From: Allobosea sp. UNC402CLCol
GTDB lineage: Bacteria; Pseudomonadota; Alphaproteobacteria; Rhizobiales; Beijerinckiaceae
Assembly: GCF_000745475.1 (NCBI RefSeq)
Contig: NZ_JQJJ01000016.1
Span: forward strand, 1-64,000
Direction of reading: 5' to 3'
DNA: 64,000 nt
Shown here: piece after piece, positions 43,008-51,647 of the stretch
How the letters are laid out: the number at the start of each line of letters is the position of its first letter
Position numbering within the stretch: the first letter of the stretch is position 1
Translations under genes and position numbers: made by a program
Notes under the pieces: generated by a model
What the model was told of the DNA's origin: nothing
The model's input: only the letters and a program-made list of their open reading frames with translations
Databases searched by the model: none

Positions 43008-43291
43008 GGTCTGGTCTCCTGCCTTGTCTTGGCTCGGGCGCGCGGACAGCCTGCCGGAAGCGGCTGGCGATCGATGCCCCGAGCGGGAACTGTCGGTGTC
43101 GGATGCGAACGGGCCGCCTTGCGCGATCATGCATCGCCGGCCGCCATCGACGCTGTATCTGACGGGGCATAACGTTAGGGGGCGGATCCGCGCCTGTCAC
43201 CGGGTGCCGCGCCGCGTTTGCGGATGGCGGCCATGCAGTGGCGCTTCTTGTGCGAGGACGTGCCGGGCCTGTTCTTCACGAGAACCACCGC
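43008..43291. other. intergenic stretch upstream of the aldehyde dehydrogenase gene
   Basis: This space between the aldehyde dehydrogenase and the Lrp gene (43008-43346) presumably holds the dehydrogenase promoter. I see no clear operator or small gene. Its right end carries palindromic repeat copy 5. Confidence 0.4.
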
Positions 43292-43329
43292 GTCATCCCG
43301 GGTCTACGCTTCGCTTCGCCCGGGATGAC
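43292..43329. repeat. intergenic palindromic repeat, copy 5
   Basis: GTCATCCCGGG (43292-43302) and CCCGGGATGAC (43319-43329) are perfect 11-bp inverted arms around a 16-base loop. This is the shortest copy in the window and shows the basic GTCAT...ATGAC unit. It follows the 3' end of the Lrp gene. Confidence 0.85.
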
Positions 43330-43346
43330 GGTGGAGATGAGTGTGC

Positions 43347-43784
43347 TCAGAGCCGTGCCTTGACGCTGCGCGGCGTCGCCAGCAGCAGGCTGGTCTCGCT
43401 GTTGGTGACGCCGGGGATCAGGCGGATGCGCCGCAGCACCTGGTCGAAGGCGATCAGGTCGGAGGTGCCGAGCTCGACCACGAGGTCCCAGTTGCCGTTG
43501 GTGGTATGGATGCTGGAGACCTCGCTGAAGCCGGAGAGCGCGGTGATGACCGCATCGGCCGCTTGGCCGGCGATCTCGATCATGGTGATGCCGCGCACCG
43601 GCAGGTCGATCGCATCCGAGCGCAGGATCACGGTGAAGCCGATGATCTCGCCCGACTGCTCCAGCTTCTCCAGCCGCGAGCGCACCGTCGCCCGCGTCAG
43701 GCCGAGATCGGTGGCGAGGTCCGATATGCTGCGGCGCCCGTCATGGCGCAGCAGGGTGATGAGGCGCTGGTCGATATCATCCAT
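43347..43784 (-). CDS. Lrp/AsnC-family regulator of the ornithine cyclodeaminase gene
   Basis: A 145-residue Lrp/AsnC protein with the helix-turn-helix at about residues 18-48 (SISDLATDLGLTRATVRSRLEKL) and a RAM domain. It is divergent from the ornithine cyclodeaminase gene with a nested inverted repeat between them, so it probably senses an amino acid such as ornithine or arginine and controls ocd. The effector is inferred from context. Confidence 0.85.
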   Translation of the reverse strand: MDDIDQRLITLLRHDGRRSISDLATDLGLTRATVRSRLEKLEQSGEIIGFTVILRSDAIDLPVRGITMIEIAGQAADAVITALSGFSEVSSIHTTNGNWDLVVELGTSDLIAFDQVLRRIRLIPGVTNSETSLLLATPRSVKARL

Positions 43785-43822
43785 TGATCAGAATGGATAA
43801 TCGACTTTATCGATCCGATCAA
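43784..43822. promoter_or_regulatory. nested inverted repeat between Lrp and ornithine cyclodeaminase genes
   Basis: Outer arms TTGATC (43784-43789) and GATCAA (43817-43822) and inner arms GATAA (43796-43800) and TTATC (43807-43811) share almost the same centre. The repeat begins at the Lrp start codon, which suits an autorepressing AsnC-type operator. Confidence 0.55.
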
Positions 43823-43911
43823 TATCGGCGCCGATCAGGTCGATCTGGCTTCTATCGCCTGCCGCTGAAAACACGGAGAATGGCTCCTCCATAAGAACAG
43901 CGCGGGGACTC

Positions 43912-44970
43912 ATGATTCAGCAGCTCAACGTCGTGCCCTTCGTCAGCGTCGACCACATGATGAAGCTGGTCCATGCGATCGGCATCGAGCGGATGCTGTC
44001 CGACATCGCGGCTTATATCGAGCAGGATTTCCGGCGCTGGGAGATCTTCGACAAGACGCCGCGCATCGCCTCGCACAGCCTCGAAGGCGTGATCGAATTG
44101 ATGCCGACCAGCGACGGCAAGCTCTACGGCTTCAAATACGTCAACGGCCATCCCAAGAACATGAAGGCCGGCTTGCAGACGGTCACCGCCTTCGGTCTGC
44201 TCTCCGATGTCGCGACCGGCTATCCGGTCCTGCTTTCGGAGATGACCATCCTGACGGCATTGCGCACGGCGGCGATGTCGGCGGTGGCGGCCAGACACCT
44301 CGCGCCGAAGAACGCGGCGACCATGGCGATCATCGGCAACGGCGCGCAGTCCGAGTTCCAGGCCTTCGCCTTCCGCGCCCTGCTCGGCATCGAGAATCTG
44401 CGGCTCTATGACGTCGATCCGGCCGCAACCGAGAAATGCGCCCGCAACCTCGCGCGCCGCGGTTTCAGGATCACCCGCTGCGCCACCGCGATGGAAGCGG
44501 TCGAGGGCGCGGAGATCGTGACCACCGTCACCGCCGACAAGCAATACGCCACGATCCTGACCGACAACATGGTCGGCGCCGGCATCCATATCAACGCAGT
44601 CGGCGGCGATTGCCCCGGCAAGACCGAGATCCACCGCGACGTGCTGCTGCGGTCCTCGATCTTCGTCGAGTATCCGCCCCAGACCCGCATCGAGGGCGAC
44701 ATCCAGCAGCTCGATCCCGACCACCCGGTCGAGGAACTCTGGAAGGTCATCGCCGGGGAGGCTCAAGGCCGCACCGATTCCAGCCAGATCACGCTGTTCG
44801 ACTCGGTCGGCTTCGCCATCGAGGATTTCTCGGCGCTGCGCTATGTCCATGAGCGCATCCGCGAGGCCGGCACCTATGTCGATCTCGACCTGATCGCGGA
44901 CCCCGATGATCCGCGCGACCTCTTCGGCATGCTGATGCGGGCTGCGCCGAGTTCGGCCGCGGCGGCCTGA
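43912..44970 (+). CDS. ornithine cyclodeaminase
   Basis: This 352-residue enzyme converts L-ornithine to proline and ammonia using bound NAD+. The nucleotide-binding motif IIGNGAQSEFQ lies near residue 141, and the substrate-pocket residues near KYVNGHPKN and the C-terminal segment SQITLFDSVGFAIEDF match the OCD branch of the mu-crystallin family. It diverges from an Lrp gene and ends four bases before the stop of the convergent CobW-type gene. No arginase gene is next to it. Confidence 0.93.
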   Translation: MIQQLNVVPFVSVDHMMKLVHAIGIERMLSDIAAYIEQDFRRWEIFDKTPRIASHSLEGVIELMPTSDGKLYGFKYVNGHPKNMKAGLQTVTAFGLLSDVATGYPVLLSEMTILTALRTAAMSAVAARHLAPKNAATMAIIGNGAQSEFQAFAFRALLGIENLRLYDVDPAATEKCARNLARRGFRITRCATAMEAVEGAEIVTTVTADKQYATILTDNMVGAGIHINAVGGDCPGKTEIHRDVLLRSSIFVEYPPQTRIEGDIQQLDPDHPVEELWKVIAGEAQGRTDSSQITLFDSVGFAIEDFSALRYVHERIREAGTYVDLDLIADPDDPRDLFGMLMRAAPSSAAAA

Positions 44971-44973
44971 GGT

Positions 44974-46203
44974 TTAGGCCGCGTCGCGATCCCAACGCGG
45001 AAACGGGTCTTCCAGCCCGAGCAGCGCCTGCGTCAGCCCGGTCGCCGGGCTGCCGGTCAGGCAGGAATCGAGCTCGGCGCGGATCGCCGCCTCGTCCATC
45101 TCCGGCCCGCCGATGAAGACCATTTCCTGGCGCCGGTCGCCCCATGTCGGCGACCAGTGCTTGCGCATCAGCGACTGGAACTCTTCCGAGCGCGGCCAGC
45201 GCTCCCGCGGTACCGCCGCCCACCAGCGCCCCATCGCTTCGGTGCGGGTGATCCGCCCGGCCAGCGAGTATTCGCCGACCCAATGCGGCCGGCTTGCCAG
45301 CCAGAAATGTCCCTTGGCCCGGATCACGCCCGGGAGGCGCTGAGCCATGAGCTCATGCAGCTTCAGCGGATGGAACGGCCGGCGCGCCCGGTAGACGAAG
45401 GAGCGGATGCCGTATTCCTCGGTCTCCGGCACATGGTCGCGGAAGCCATAGAGCTCCTTGTGCCAGAGGGGATGGGTCTGCGCCTTCTCCTCGCTGTAGA
45501 GCTTCGTATCGAGCAATCGGTCGAGCGGCACGCGGCCGAAATCGGCCTCGACGATGCGGGCATCGGCATTGAGCCCGCGCACCACCTGCCTGACCCTCTC
45601 CAGCTCTTCGGCCGAGACCTCGCTCGCCTTGTTGATCACCACGACATCGGCGAATTCGATCTGCTCGACCAGGAGATCGACCAGCGTGCGCTCATCGCCT
45701 TCGCCGGCCGTCTCGCCACGATCGCCGAGGAAGTCGCGGCTGTCATAGTCCTTGAGCAGGTTGAGCGCGTCGACCACCGTCGCCATCGTGTCGAGCCGGG
45801 CGACATCGTCGAGCGAGCGGTCCTCTTCGTCGCGGAAGGAGAAGGTCGCGGCGATCGGCAGGGGCTCGGCGATACCGGTGCCCTCGATCAGCAGGTAATC
45901 GAATTTGCGCTCCTCGGCGAGGCGGCGCACCTCGCTCAGCAGATCGTCGCGCAATGTGCAGCAGATGCAGCCATTGCTCATCTCGACCAGGCTCTCCTCG
46001 GTCTTGGAGAGGTTGGCCCCGCCCTCGCGCACGAGATCGGCGTCGATGTTCACCTCGCTCATGTCGTTGACGATGACGGCGACGCGCCGGCCCTCGCGGT
46101 TGTTCAGGATGTGATTCAGCAAGGTGGTCTTGCCGGCGCCAAGGAAGCCGGAAAGGACCGTGACCGGCAGGCGCCGGTCGAGGAGGAGAGAAGATGCGGC
46201 CAT
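44974..46203 (-). CDS. CobW/ZigA-type GTP-binding metallochaperone
   Basis: A 409-residue COG0523 GTPase. Walker A is GFLGAGKTT (residues 19-27), the family metal motif Cys79-Ile-Cys-Cys82 is intact (GCICCTLRDDLL), and a C-terminal CobW_C domain carries the typical YRARRPFHPLKL. It probably delivers zinc to a client metalloprotein under zinc limitation. A Zur-like box lies just upstream. The ATG at 46203 has no Shine-Dalgarno, and an ATG 48 bases further upstream would start inside the Zur box, so I keep 46203. Confidence 0.88.
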   Translation of the reverse strand: MAASSLLLDRRLPVTVLSGFLGAGKTTLLNHILNNREGRRVAVIVNDMSEVNIDADLVREGGANLSKTEESLVEMSNGCICCTLRDDLLSEVRRLAEERKFDYLLIEGTGIAEPLPIAATFSFRDEEDRSLDDVARLDTMATVVDALNLLKDYDSRDFLGDRGETAGEGDERTLVDLLVEQIEFADVVVINKASEVSAEELERVRQVVRGLNADARIVEADFGRVPLDRLLDTKLYSEEKAQTHPLWHKELYGFRDHVPETEEYGIRSFVYRARRPFHPLKLHELMAQRLPGVIRAKGHFWLASRPHWVGEYSLAGRITRTEAMGRWWAAVPRERWPRSEEFQSLMRKHWSPTWGDRRQEMVFIGGPEMDEAAIRAELDSCLTGSPATGLTQALLGLEDPFPRWDRDAA

Positions 46204-46235
46204 CGGAAGGAGCCCGGTTGGGACAAAGGATAATT

Positions 46236-46250
46236 TGTTACAGTATAACA
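46236..46250. promoter_or_regulatory. Zur-type operator before the CobW-type gene
   Basis: TGTTACAGTATAACA is a 15-bp near-palindrome whose flanks continue as AAATT and TTTC, resembling alphaproteobacterial Zur boxes of the type GTTATA-N-TATAAC. It lies about 33-47 bases before the ATG of the COG0523 gene, where a zinc-loaded Zur would repress it. Match to a published consensus is from memory and should be scored by a matrix. Confidence 0.65.
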
Positions 46251-46324
46251 TTTCATCCCTGTCAACTGAGGCGCCCTCCGTCGTGAGTGGCTTGTCCTTG
46301 TCCGAAGGCTCGGGGGAGGGGCGT

Positions 46325-47212
46325 TCAGACGGCCGGCGGCGCTTGCGCGAGGTCGAAGAAGGCTTTCGCCGCCTTGGAGAGATAGCGTTCCTTGTGGCGC
46401 AGCACGAAGAAATGCCGCTTGGGCAGAGCGATGGCGACGGTGGCGAGCCGGCTGGCGGCGATGGCATTGGCCGCGACGAGCCGCGAAATCGCCGTCGCGC
46501 CGGCGCCGGCCGCGACGGCGGAGCAGATGGCTTCGTTCGAGGGCAGCTCCAGCGCGACAGTAAGATCATCCGGCGCAAGGCCGAGCCCCGGCAGCGCCGC
46601 CTCGAACATGGCGCGCGTGCCGGAGCCGGGCTCACGCAGCACCCATGGCCCTTGCCGCAAGGCCTCGGAGGCGGGTGGCTGCCCTGCCCAGGAATGTCCG
46701 GCCGGCACGACGATCACCAGCTCGTCCTCCGCCACGGCGGTCACGGCGAGCGTCGGATCGTCGATCGCGCCTTCGATGAAGCCGAGATCGGCCGCGCCGT
46801 CATGGATCGCGGCCGTGACGGTCTCGGTATTGTCGATGCCCAGGCTCACGGTGATGCCGGGATGGACGGCACGGTAGCGCTGGATCAGCGGCGGCAGCCA
46901 ATAATTCGCCACGGTCTGGCTCGCCATCAGCGAGAGCGCGCCGCGCGACAGTCCGGCGAGGTCGGTGAGCACGGCCTCGGCAGCGGCGGCTCGCGCCAGC
47001 ACGGCGCGTGCCTCGGCGAGGAAGAGCCGCCCGGTATCGGTGAGGGCGATCCGCCGGCCGATCCGGTCGAACAGCTTGGTCGCGTAGCGCGCTTCCAGCG
47101 CCGCGATCGCCGAGCTGACCGCCGATTGCGTCAGGTTCAGGGCGCGGGCGCCTTGCGTCAGATGCTCCCGTTCGGCGACGGCGACGAAGATGCGGAGCTG
47201 TTCGAGCGTCAT
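46325..47212 (-). CDS. LysR-family regulator
   Basis: A 295-residue LysR protein with the N-terminal winged helix-turn-helix (ARALNLTQSAVSSAIAALEARY) at about residues 20-45 and a full effector domain from about residue 90. It is divergent from ahcY. Proteins of this pattern (CysB/CbbR-like effector domain) often sense small anions, but its effector is not evident. The palindrome at 47288 lies between it and ahcY and could be shared. Confidence 0.85.
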   Translation of the reverse strand: MTLEQLRIFVAVAEREHLTQGARALNLTQSAVSSAIAALEARYATKLFDRIGRRIALTDTGRLFLAEARAVLARAAAAEAVLTDLAGLSRGALSLMASQTVANYWLPPLIQRYRAVHPGITVSLGIDNTETVTAAIHDGAADLGFIEGAIDDPTLAVTAVAEDELVIVVPAGHSWAGQPPASEALRQGPWVLREPGSGTRAMFEAALPGLGLAPDDLTVALELPSNEAICSAVAAGAGATAISRLVAANAIAASRLATVAIALPKRHFFVLRHKERYLSKAAKAFFDLAQAPPAV

Positions 47213-47287
47213 CAGCCGATCTTACAGCCCGATCGAAAAAACTCAGCCTCTCAGGATGGGTCGCGAGGATCGATGTCGAAAACGATC

Positions 47288-47307
47288 ATATAAAGACATC
47301 TTTATAT
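47288..47307. promoter_or_regulatory. 20-bp palindrome upstream of ahcY
   Basis: ATATAAAGAC followed by ATCTTTATAT is a palindrome with nine of ten positions paired in an AT-rich stretch, about 71 bases before the ahcY start codon. Palindromes of this general ATATAAAG type occur upstream of SAM-cycle genes in Alphaproteobacteria and are assigned to ArsR-family (SahR/SamR) regulators. The assignment here is inference; an equally good explanation is an operator of the divergent LysR gene. Confidence 0.5.
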
Positions 47308-47377
47308 CTTTGATTGCCTTCCGCCGCTGGCACTGCTAGAGAGCCGCCATCATTCAGTGAGCGATTGGAGCTTCCCC

Positions 47378-48775
47378 GTGTCGCAGGACTACATCGTCAA
47401 GGACATCTCGCTTGCGGATTACGGCCGCAAGGAAATCAACATGGCCCAGGACGAGATGCCGGGCCTGATGGCGATCCGCGCCGAGCACAAGGGCAAGGCC
47501 CCGCTCAAGGGCGCGCGCATCGCCGGCTGCCTGCACATGACCATCCAGACCGCCGTGCTGATCGAGACGCTGAAGGAACTCGGCGCCGATGTGCGCTGGT
47601 CGTCCTGCAACATCTTCTCGACCCAGGACCACGCCGCCGCCGCGATCGCCGCGACCGGCACCCCCGTCTTCGCCATCAAGGGCGAGACGCTGGAAGAGTA
47701 TTGGGAGTACGTGCTGAAGACCGCCACCTGGGGCGACGGCGGCACGCCGAACATGATCCTCGACGATGGCGGCGACCTGACCATGCTGATCATCCTCGGC
47801 GCCGAGGCCGAGGCCGGCAAGGCCGAGTTCCTCGACAAGCCCGGCAATGAGGAAGAGACGATCTTCTTCGCGCTGATCAAGCGCCAGCTCAAGGCCAATC
47901 CGGGCTGGTTCACCAAGACCCGCGCCGCGATCAAGGGCGTCTCCGAGGAGACCACCACCGGCGTGCATCGCCTCTACGAACTGGCCAAGGCCAATCGCCT
48001 GCCGTTCCCGGCGATCAACGTCAACGACAGCGTCACCAAGTCGAAATTCGACAACCTCTATGGCTGCCGCGAGTCGCTGGTCGACGCCATCCGCCGCGGC
48101 ACCGACGTGATGATGTCGGGCAAGGTCGCGGTCGTCGCCGGTTATGGCGACGTCGGCAAGGGCTCGGCCGCCTCGCTGCGCCAGGCCGGCTGCCGCGTGC
48201 TCGTCACCGAGATCGACCCGATCTGCGCCCTGCAGGCGGCGATGGAAGGCTATGAGGTCGTGACGATGGAAGACGCTGCCCCGCGCGGCGACATCTTCTG
48301 CACGGCGACCGGCAATCTCGACGTCATCACCGTCGACCACATGCGCGCGATGAAGCACCGCGCCATCGTCTGCAATATCGGCCATTTCGACTCGGAGATT
48401 CAGGTCGCCGGCCTGAAGAACTTCAAGTGGGACAACGTCAAGCCGCAGGTCGACGAGGTCGAGTTCCCCGACGGCAAGCGCATCATCCTGCTCTCGGAAG
48501 GCCGCCTGGTGAACCTCGGCAACGCCACGGGCCACCCGTCCTTCGTGATGTCCTGCTCGTTCTCGAACCAGACGCTCGCCCAGATCGAGCTCTGGAACCA
48601 CCACGCGAACTACCAGAACAACGTCTACACCCTGCCGAAGCATCTCGACGAGAAGGTCGCGGCGCTCCATCTCGCCAAGGTCGGCGCCAAGCTCACCAAG
48701 CTCAATGACGCCCAGGCGAAGTACATCGGCGTGCCGCAGGCCGGGCCGTTCAAGCCCGAGCTCTACCGCTACTGA
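47378..48775 (+). CDS. ahcY: adenosylhomocysteinase
   Basis: AhcY splits S-adenosylhomocysteine to adenosine and homocysteine with tightly bound NAD, clearing a methyltransferase inhibitor. The 465-residue protein starts SQDYIVKDISLADYGRKEI as relatives do. The NAD motif GYGDVGKG is near residue 255. The start is the GTG at 47378, with GGAG seven to eight bases upstream; another GTG 21 bases upstream fits less well. An intrinsic terminator follows, and the DivL gene is downstream in the same orientation. Confidence 0.96.
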   Translation: MSQDYIVKDISLADYGRKEINMAQDEMPGLMAIRAEHKGKAPLKGARIAGCLHMTIQTAVLIETLKELGADVRWSSCNIFSTQDHAAAAIAATGTPVFAIKGETLEEYWEYVLKTATWGDGGTPNMILDDGGDLTMLIILGAEAEAGKAEFLDKPGNEEETIFFALIKRQLKANPGWFTKTRAAIKGVSEETTTGVHRLYELAKANRLPFPAINVNDSVTKSKFDNLYGCRESLVDAIRRGTDVMMSGKVAVVAGYGDVGKGSAASLRQAGCRVLVTEIDPICALQAAMEGYEVVTMEDAAPRGDIFCTATGNLDVITVDHMRAMKHRAIVCNIGHFDSEIQVAGLKNFKWDNVKPQVDEVEFPDGKRIILLSEGRLVNLGNATGHPSFVMSCSFSNQTLAQIELWNHHANYQNNVYTLPKHLDEKVAALHLAKVGAKLTKLNDAQAKYIGVPQAGPFKPELYRY

Positions 48776-48801
48776 CAGCAGCGCAGCGGCAAGAACGACG
48801 A

Positions 48802-48827
48802 GGCCCGGCGCAAGCCGGGCCTTTTTT
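48802..48827 (+). terminator. Rho-independent terminator of ahcY
   Basis: GGCCCGGC (48802-48809), loop GCAA and GCCGGGCC (48814-48821) form an 8-bp stem followed by six Ts. It lies 26 bases past the ahcY stop codon and is the clearest intrinsic terminator of the window. Confidence 0.88.
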
Positions 48828-49175
48828 CGGTCTGACGATGCCTTCGGAATAAAACAAGAACACAACTAATAGTGGTTTCTGGGCATAGAATATCTAGACC
48901 TTGATGCGGGTGCGCCTCCTTCGAGTGCGCCTCGAAAAACTCTCCGTTTACCTGCGATTAAGCACTTCCTGACGGAGTCAGGCGACGATTACAGTGGGGC
49001 TGATTCGGGGTGCCGCGACGGCGCGGCTCCCGGTTCAAGCTCTATAGTGATTGGCGTGGTGGCGCGCGTGGATCGGCCGCCGGGGAGGGTGTAACGCCCG
49101 GCTCCGCGATACCGATTCCGACGAGACCGGCGATGTTGGCGGCCGCCCGGCCGCCCAAGAGGCGACAGACGCGGA
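48828..49175. other. AT-rich intergenic region upstream of divL
   Basis: This stretch of about 350 bases contains an AT-rich part (48840-48960) that should hold the divL promoter and three GANTC sites (48975-48979, 49002-49006, 49114-49118), the CcrM methylation motif of Alphaproteobacteria. A CtrA-like TTAA at 48958-48961 is followed by CTGA, not TTAA, at the N7 spacing, so it is at best half a site. No small gene is visible. Confidence 0.4.
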
Positions 49176-51647
49176 ATGAGACGTGCGAGGCGACAGGGAC
49201 GAGGTGGCGGCTGGCGTCCAGGCGGGCTTCTGCCCGCATTGGCCCTGCTTCCCGTGCCTGCCATGGCCCAGAGCGACCTGCTGTCGCCGGCCAAGCTCGA
49301 TACGGTGAGCACCGGCGCGCTCTCCATCATCCTGGCGGGTCTTGCCGTCTTCGCCACGACGACATCCCTCGTCTATGTCCGCGAGCGCACGCGCTGGCAG
49401 CGGCGCGAGGCCAGGCTCGCGAGCGAGCTGGAGGCGGCGCGCGGCCATCAGGAGCGGCTTTCCATCCTGCTCGCCGCCGATCCGCAGGTGGTCGCGAGCT
49501 GGAACGGGCGCGACGCACAGCCGGTCTTCGAGGGCGATAGCGGCTTCCTCGGTGCGCCCGGGGCGGCGCTGGCGCTGGCCTATGGCAGTTGGGCGACGCC
49601 GACCGACGCCAAGCGGCTGGAACTGGCCACCGACGCGCTGAAGGAGCGCGGCGAAGCCTTCAGCTTCACGATCCGCAGCAAGGCCGGGCCTTTCGTCGAT
49701 ATCGAGGGCCGGCCCGTCGCCGGGCGCGCCGTCATCCGCTTCCGCGAGGTCACCGGCGAGCGGGCGCAGGTGATGACGCTGCGCAGCGAGCTGGAGCGGG
49801 TCACGGGAGACCATGCGGCGCTGTCGAGCCTGCTCGCCGGGCTGCCTCACCCCGCCTGGATGCGCGATGCCGACGGGCGTCTGCTCTGGGTCAACGCCGC
49901 CTATGCAGGGGCGGTCGAGGCCGGCGATGCAGCGACAGCCGCCAAGAGCGGGATGGAGCTGCTCGATCGCAACGAGCGCGAGGCGGCGGCGCGTGCGCGC
50001 CGCGAGGGCAACCCCTTCGCGATCCGCACTCCGGCCATCGTCGCCGGCCAGCGCCGGACGCTCGACGTCGTCGAATTGCCGACCGCGACCGGCTTCGCCG
50101 GCCTGGCCACGGATATGAGCGAGCTGGAAGCGGTGCGCAACGATCTGCAGCGCCAGATGGACGCCCATGTCCGCACGCTCGACCGGCTGAAGACGGCGGT
50201 GGCGGCCTTCGACGGCACGCAGCGGCTGCTCTACCGCAATGCCGGCTTCGACGCGCTCTGGTCGCTCGATCCGGCCTTCCTCGACGGCCAGCCGACCGAT
50301 GGCGAGATCCTCGACCGCCTGCGTGCCGAGCGCCGCTTGCCCGAACTCGGCGACTACCGGAGCTGGAAAACGGGCGTTCACGCCGCCTATACCGCCACGC
50401 GCGCGAACGAGGATTGGTGGTACCTGCCCGACGGGCGCACCATACACGTCGTCTCCAGCCCCAACCCGCAAGGCGGCGTCACCTATCTCTATGACGACGT
50501 CACCGAACGCTTCACGCTGGAATCGCGCTTCAACGCGCTGACCCGTACCCAGCGCGAGACGCTGGATTCGCTGCGCGAGGGCGTCGCCGTGTTCGGTTCC
50601 GACGGGCGCCTCAAGCTCTCGAACCCCGCCTTTGCCCAATCCTGGCGCATCGACGCCGACCTGCTCGCCAGCGGCCCGCATATCGACGAGGTGGTCGGGC
50701 TTTGCCGGCCGCTCTTCCCGCAGGACGAGGTCTGGCGCGAATTGCTCAGCACCGTCACCGGCGTGCGCGATGCGCGCGAGGATTATCGCTGCCGGATCGA
50801 GCGCCGCGACGGCACCGTGCTCGATATGGCGGCCGCGCCGCTGCCCGACGGCGCGACGCTGATCTCCTTCGCCGACGTCACCGCCAGCGTGAATGTCGAG
50901 CGGGCGCTGACCGAGAAGAACGACGCGCTGGAGAAGGTCTCGCGGCTGCGCGAGGACTTCGTCCACCACGTCTCCTACGAACTGCGTTCGCCGCTGACCA
51001 ACATCATCGGCTTCGCCCAGCTTCTTGGCACCGAGACCGTCGGCGCGCTCAACGAGAAGCAGCGCGACTACACCTCCCATATCGTGCGCTCCTCGGGCGC
51101 GCTGCTCGCCATCATCAACGACATCCTCGACCTCGCCACCATCGACAATGGTGCGCTGACGCTCGACATGCAGGATGTCGACGTCGCCGACACCATCGCG
51201 CAGGCGGCGGCCGGGCTTCAGGACAGGCTGACCGACAGCAAATTGTCGCTCAAGGTCGAGATCGATCCGCGCACCGGGCCGCTGCGGGCGGATGGCAAGC
51301 GCCTGCGGCAGGTGCTGTTCAACCTGCTCTCCAACGCGATCGGCTTCTCCTCGCCCGGCCAGACCATCGGCGTCAGGGCGACGCGGCAGGGCGGCGACAT
51401 CCGCCTCACCGTCACCGATCAGGGCCGCGGCATCCCCGCGGAGGTCAAGGAGAAGGTGTTCGAGCGCTTCGAAAGCCATTCTCTCGGCTCGACCCATCGC
51501 GGCGTCGGCCTGGGGCTCTCGATCGTGCGCTCGATCGTCGAGCTCCATGGCGGCCATGTCGAACTTGACTCCACGCCGGGGCAGGGCACGCGCGTCACCG
51601 CGATCTTCCCGGCTCAGGGCCTGCCGCTCTCGGACGCTGCCGAATGA
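49176..51647 (+). CDS. divL: DivL-like atypical histidine kinase with tyrosine in the H-box
   Basis: An 823-residue membrane-anchored sensor that in Caulobacter and Rhizobiales controls the CckA-ChpT-CtrA cell-cycle pathway. An N-terminal hydrophobic segment and a membrane span (TGALSIILAGLAVFATTTSLVYV) are followed by PAS-like domains up to about residue 570. The dimerisation helix reads HHVSYELRSPLTNI, so the usual phospho-His is Tyr601. The ATP-binding domain is kept: NLLSNAIGFS, DQGRGIPAEVKEKVFERF, and RGVGLGLSIVRSIVELHGG. Tyr in place of His is the DivL hallmark. Position beside tsaE and ahcY supports the assignment. The start at 49176 has only a weak ribosome-binding site. Confidence 0.88.
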   Translation: MRRARRQGRGGGWRPGGLLPALALLPVPAMAQSDLLSPAKLDTVSTGALSIILAGLAVFATTTSLVYVRERTRWQRREARLASELEAARGHQERLSILLAADPQVVASWNGRDAQPVFEGDSGFLGAPGAALALAYGSWATPTDAKRLELATDALKERGEAFSFTIRSKAGPFVDIEGRPVAGRAVIRFREVTGERAQVMTLRSELERVTGDHAALSSLLAGLPHPAWMRDADGRLLWVNAAYAGAVEAGDAATAAKSGMELLDRNEREAAARARREGNPFAIRTPAIVAGQRRTLDVVELPTATGFAGLATDMSELEAVRNDLQRQMDAHVRTLDRLKTAVAAFDGTQRLLYRNAGFDALWSLDPAFLDGQPTDGEILDRLRAERRLPELGDYRSWKTGVHAAYTATRANEDWWYLPDGRTIHVVSSPNPQGGVTYLYDDVTERFTLESRFNALTRTQRETLDSLREGVAVFGSDGRLKLSNPAFAQSWRIDADLLASGPHIDEVVGLCRPLFPQDEVWRELLSTVTGVRDAREDYRCRIERRDGTVLDMAAAPLPDGATLISFADVTASVNVERALTEKNDALEKVSRLREDFVHHVSYELRSPLTNIIGFAQLLGTETVGALNEKQRDYTSHIVRSSGALLAIINDILDLATIDNGALTLDMQDVDVADTIAQAAAGLQDRLTDSKLSLKVEIDPRTGPLRADGKRLRQVLFNLLSNAIGFSSPGQTIGVRATRQGGDIRLTVTDQGRGIPAEVKEKVFERFESHSLGSTHRGVGLGLSIVRSIVELHGGHVELDSTPGQGTRVTAIFPAQGLPLSDAAE

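Noticed and set aside
44974..46635. 553-residue version of the CobW-type protein
   Set aside because: The extra N-terminus is antisense to the LysR gene end and crosses the Zur box; the GTPase begins at 46203.
47213..47377. SAM or SAH riboswitch upstream of ahcY
   Set aside because: I could not fit a riboswitch structure in this 165-base space; the palindrome there looks like a protein site.
48958..48972. CtrA box upstream of divL
   Set aside because: TTAA is followed after seven bases by CTGA rather than TTAA, so only one half-site is present.
49035..51557. 840-codon open frame on the minus strand
   Set aside because: It runs antisense through the clear DivL coding sequence and is rich in Arg/Ala/Gly/Asp typical of GC-rich shadow frames; it has no recognisable domain.
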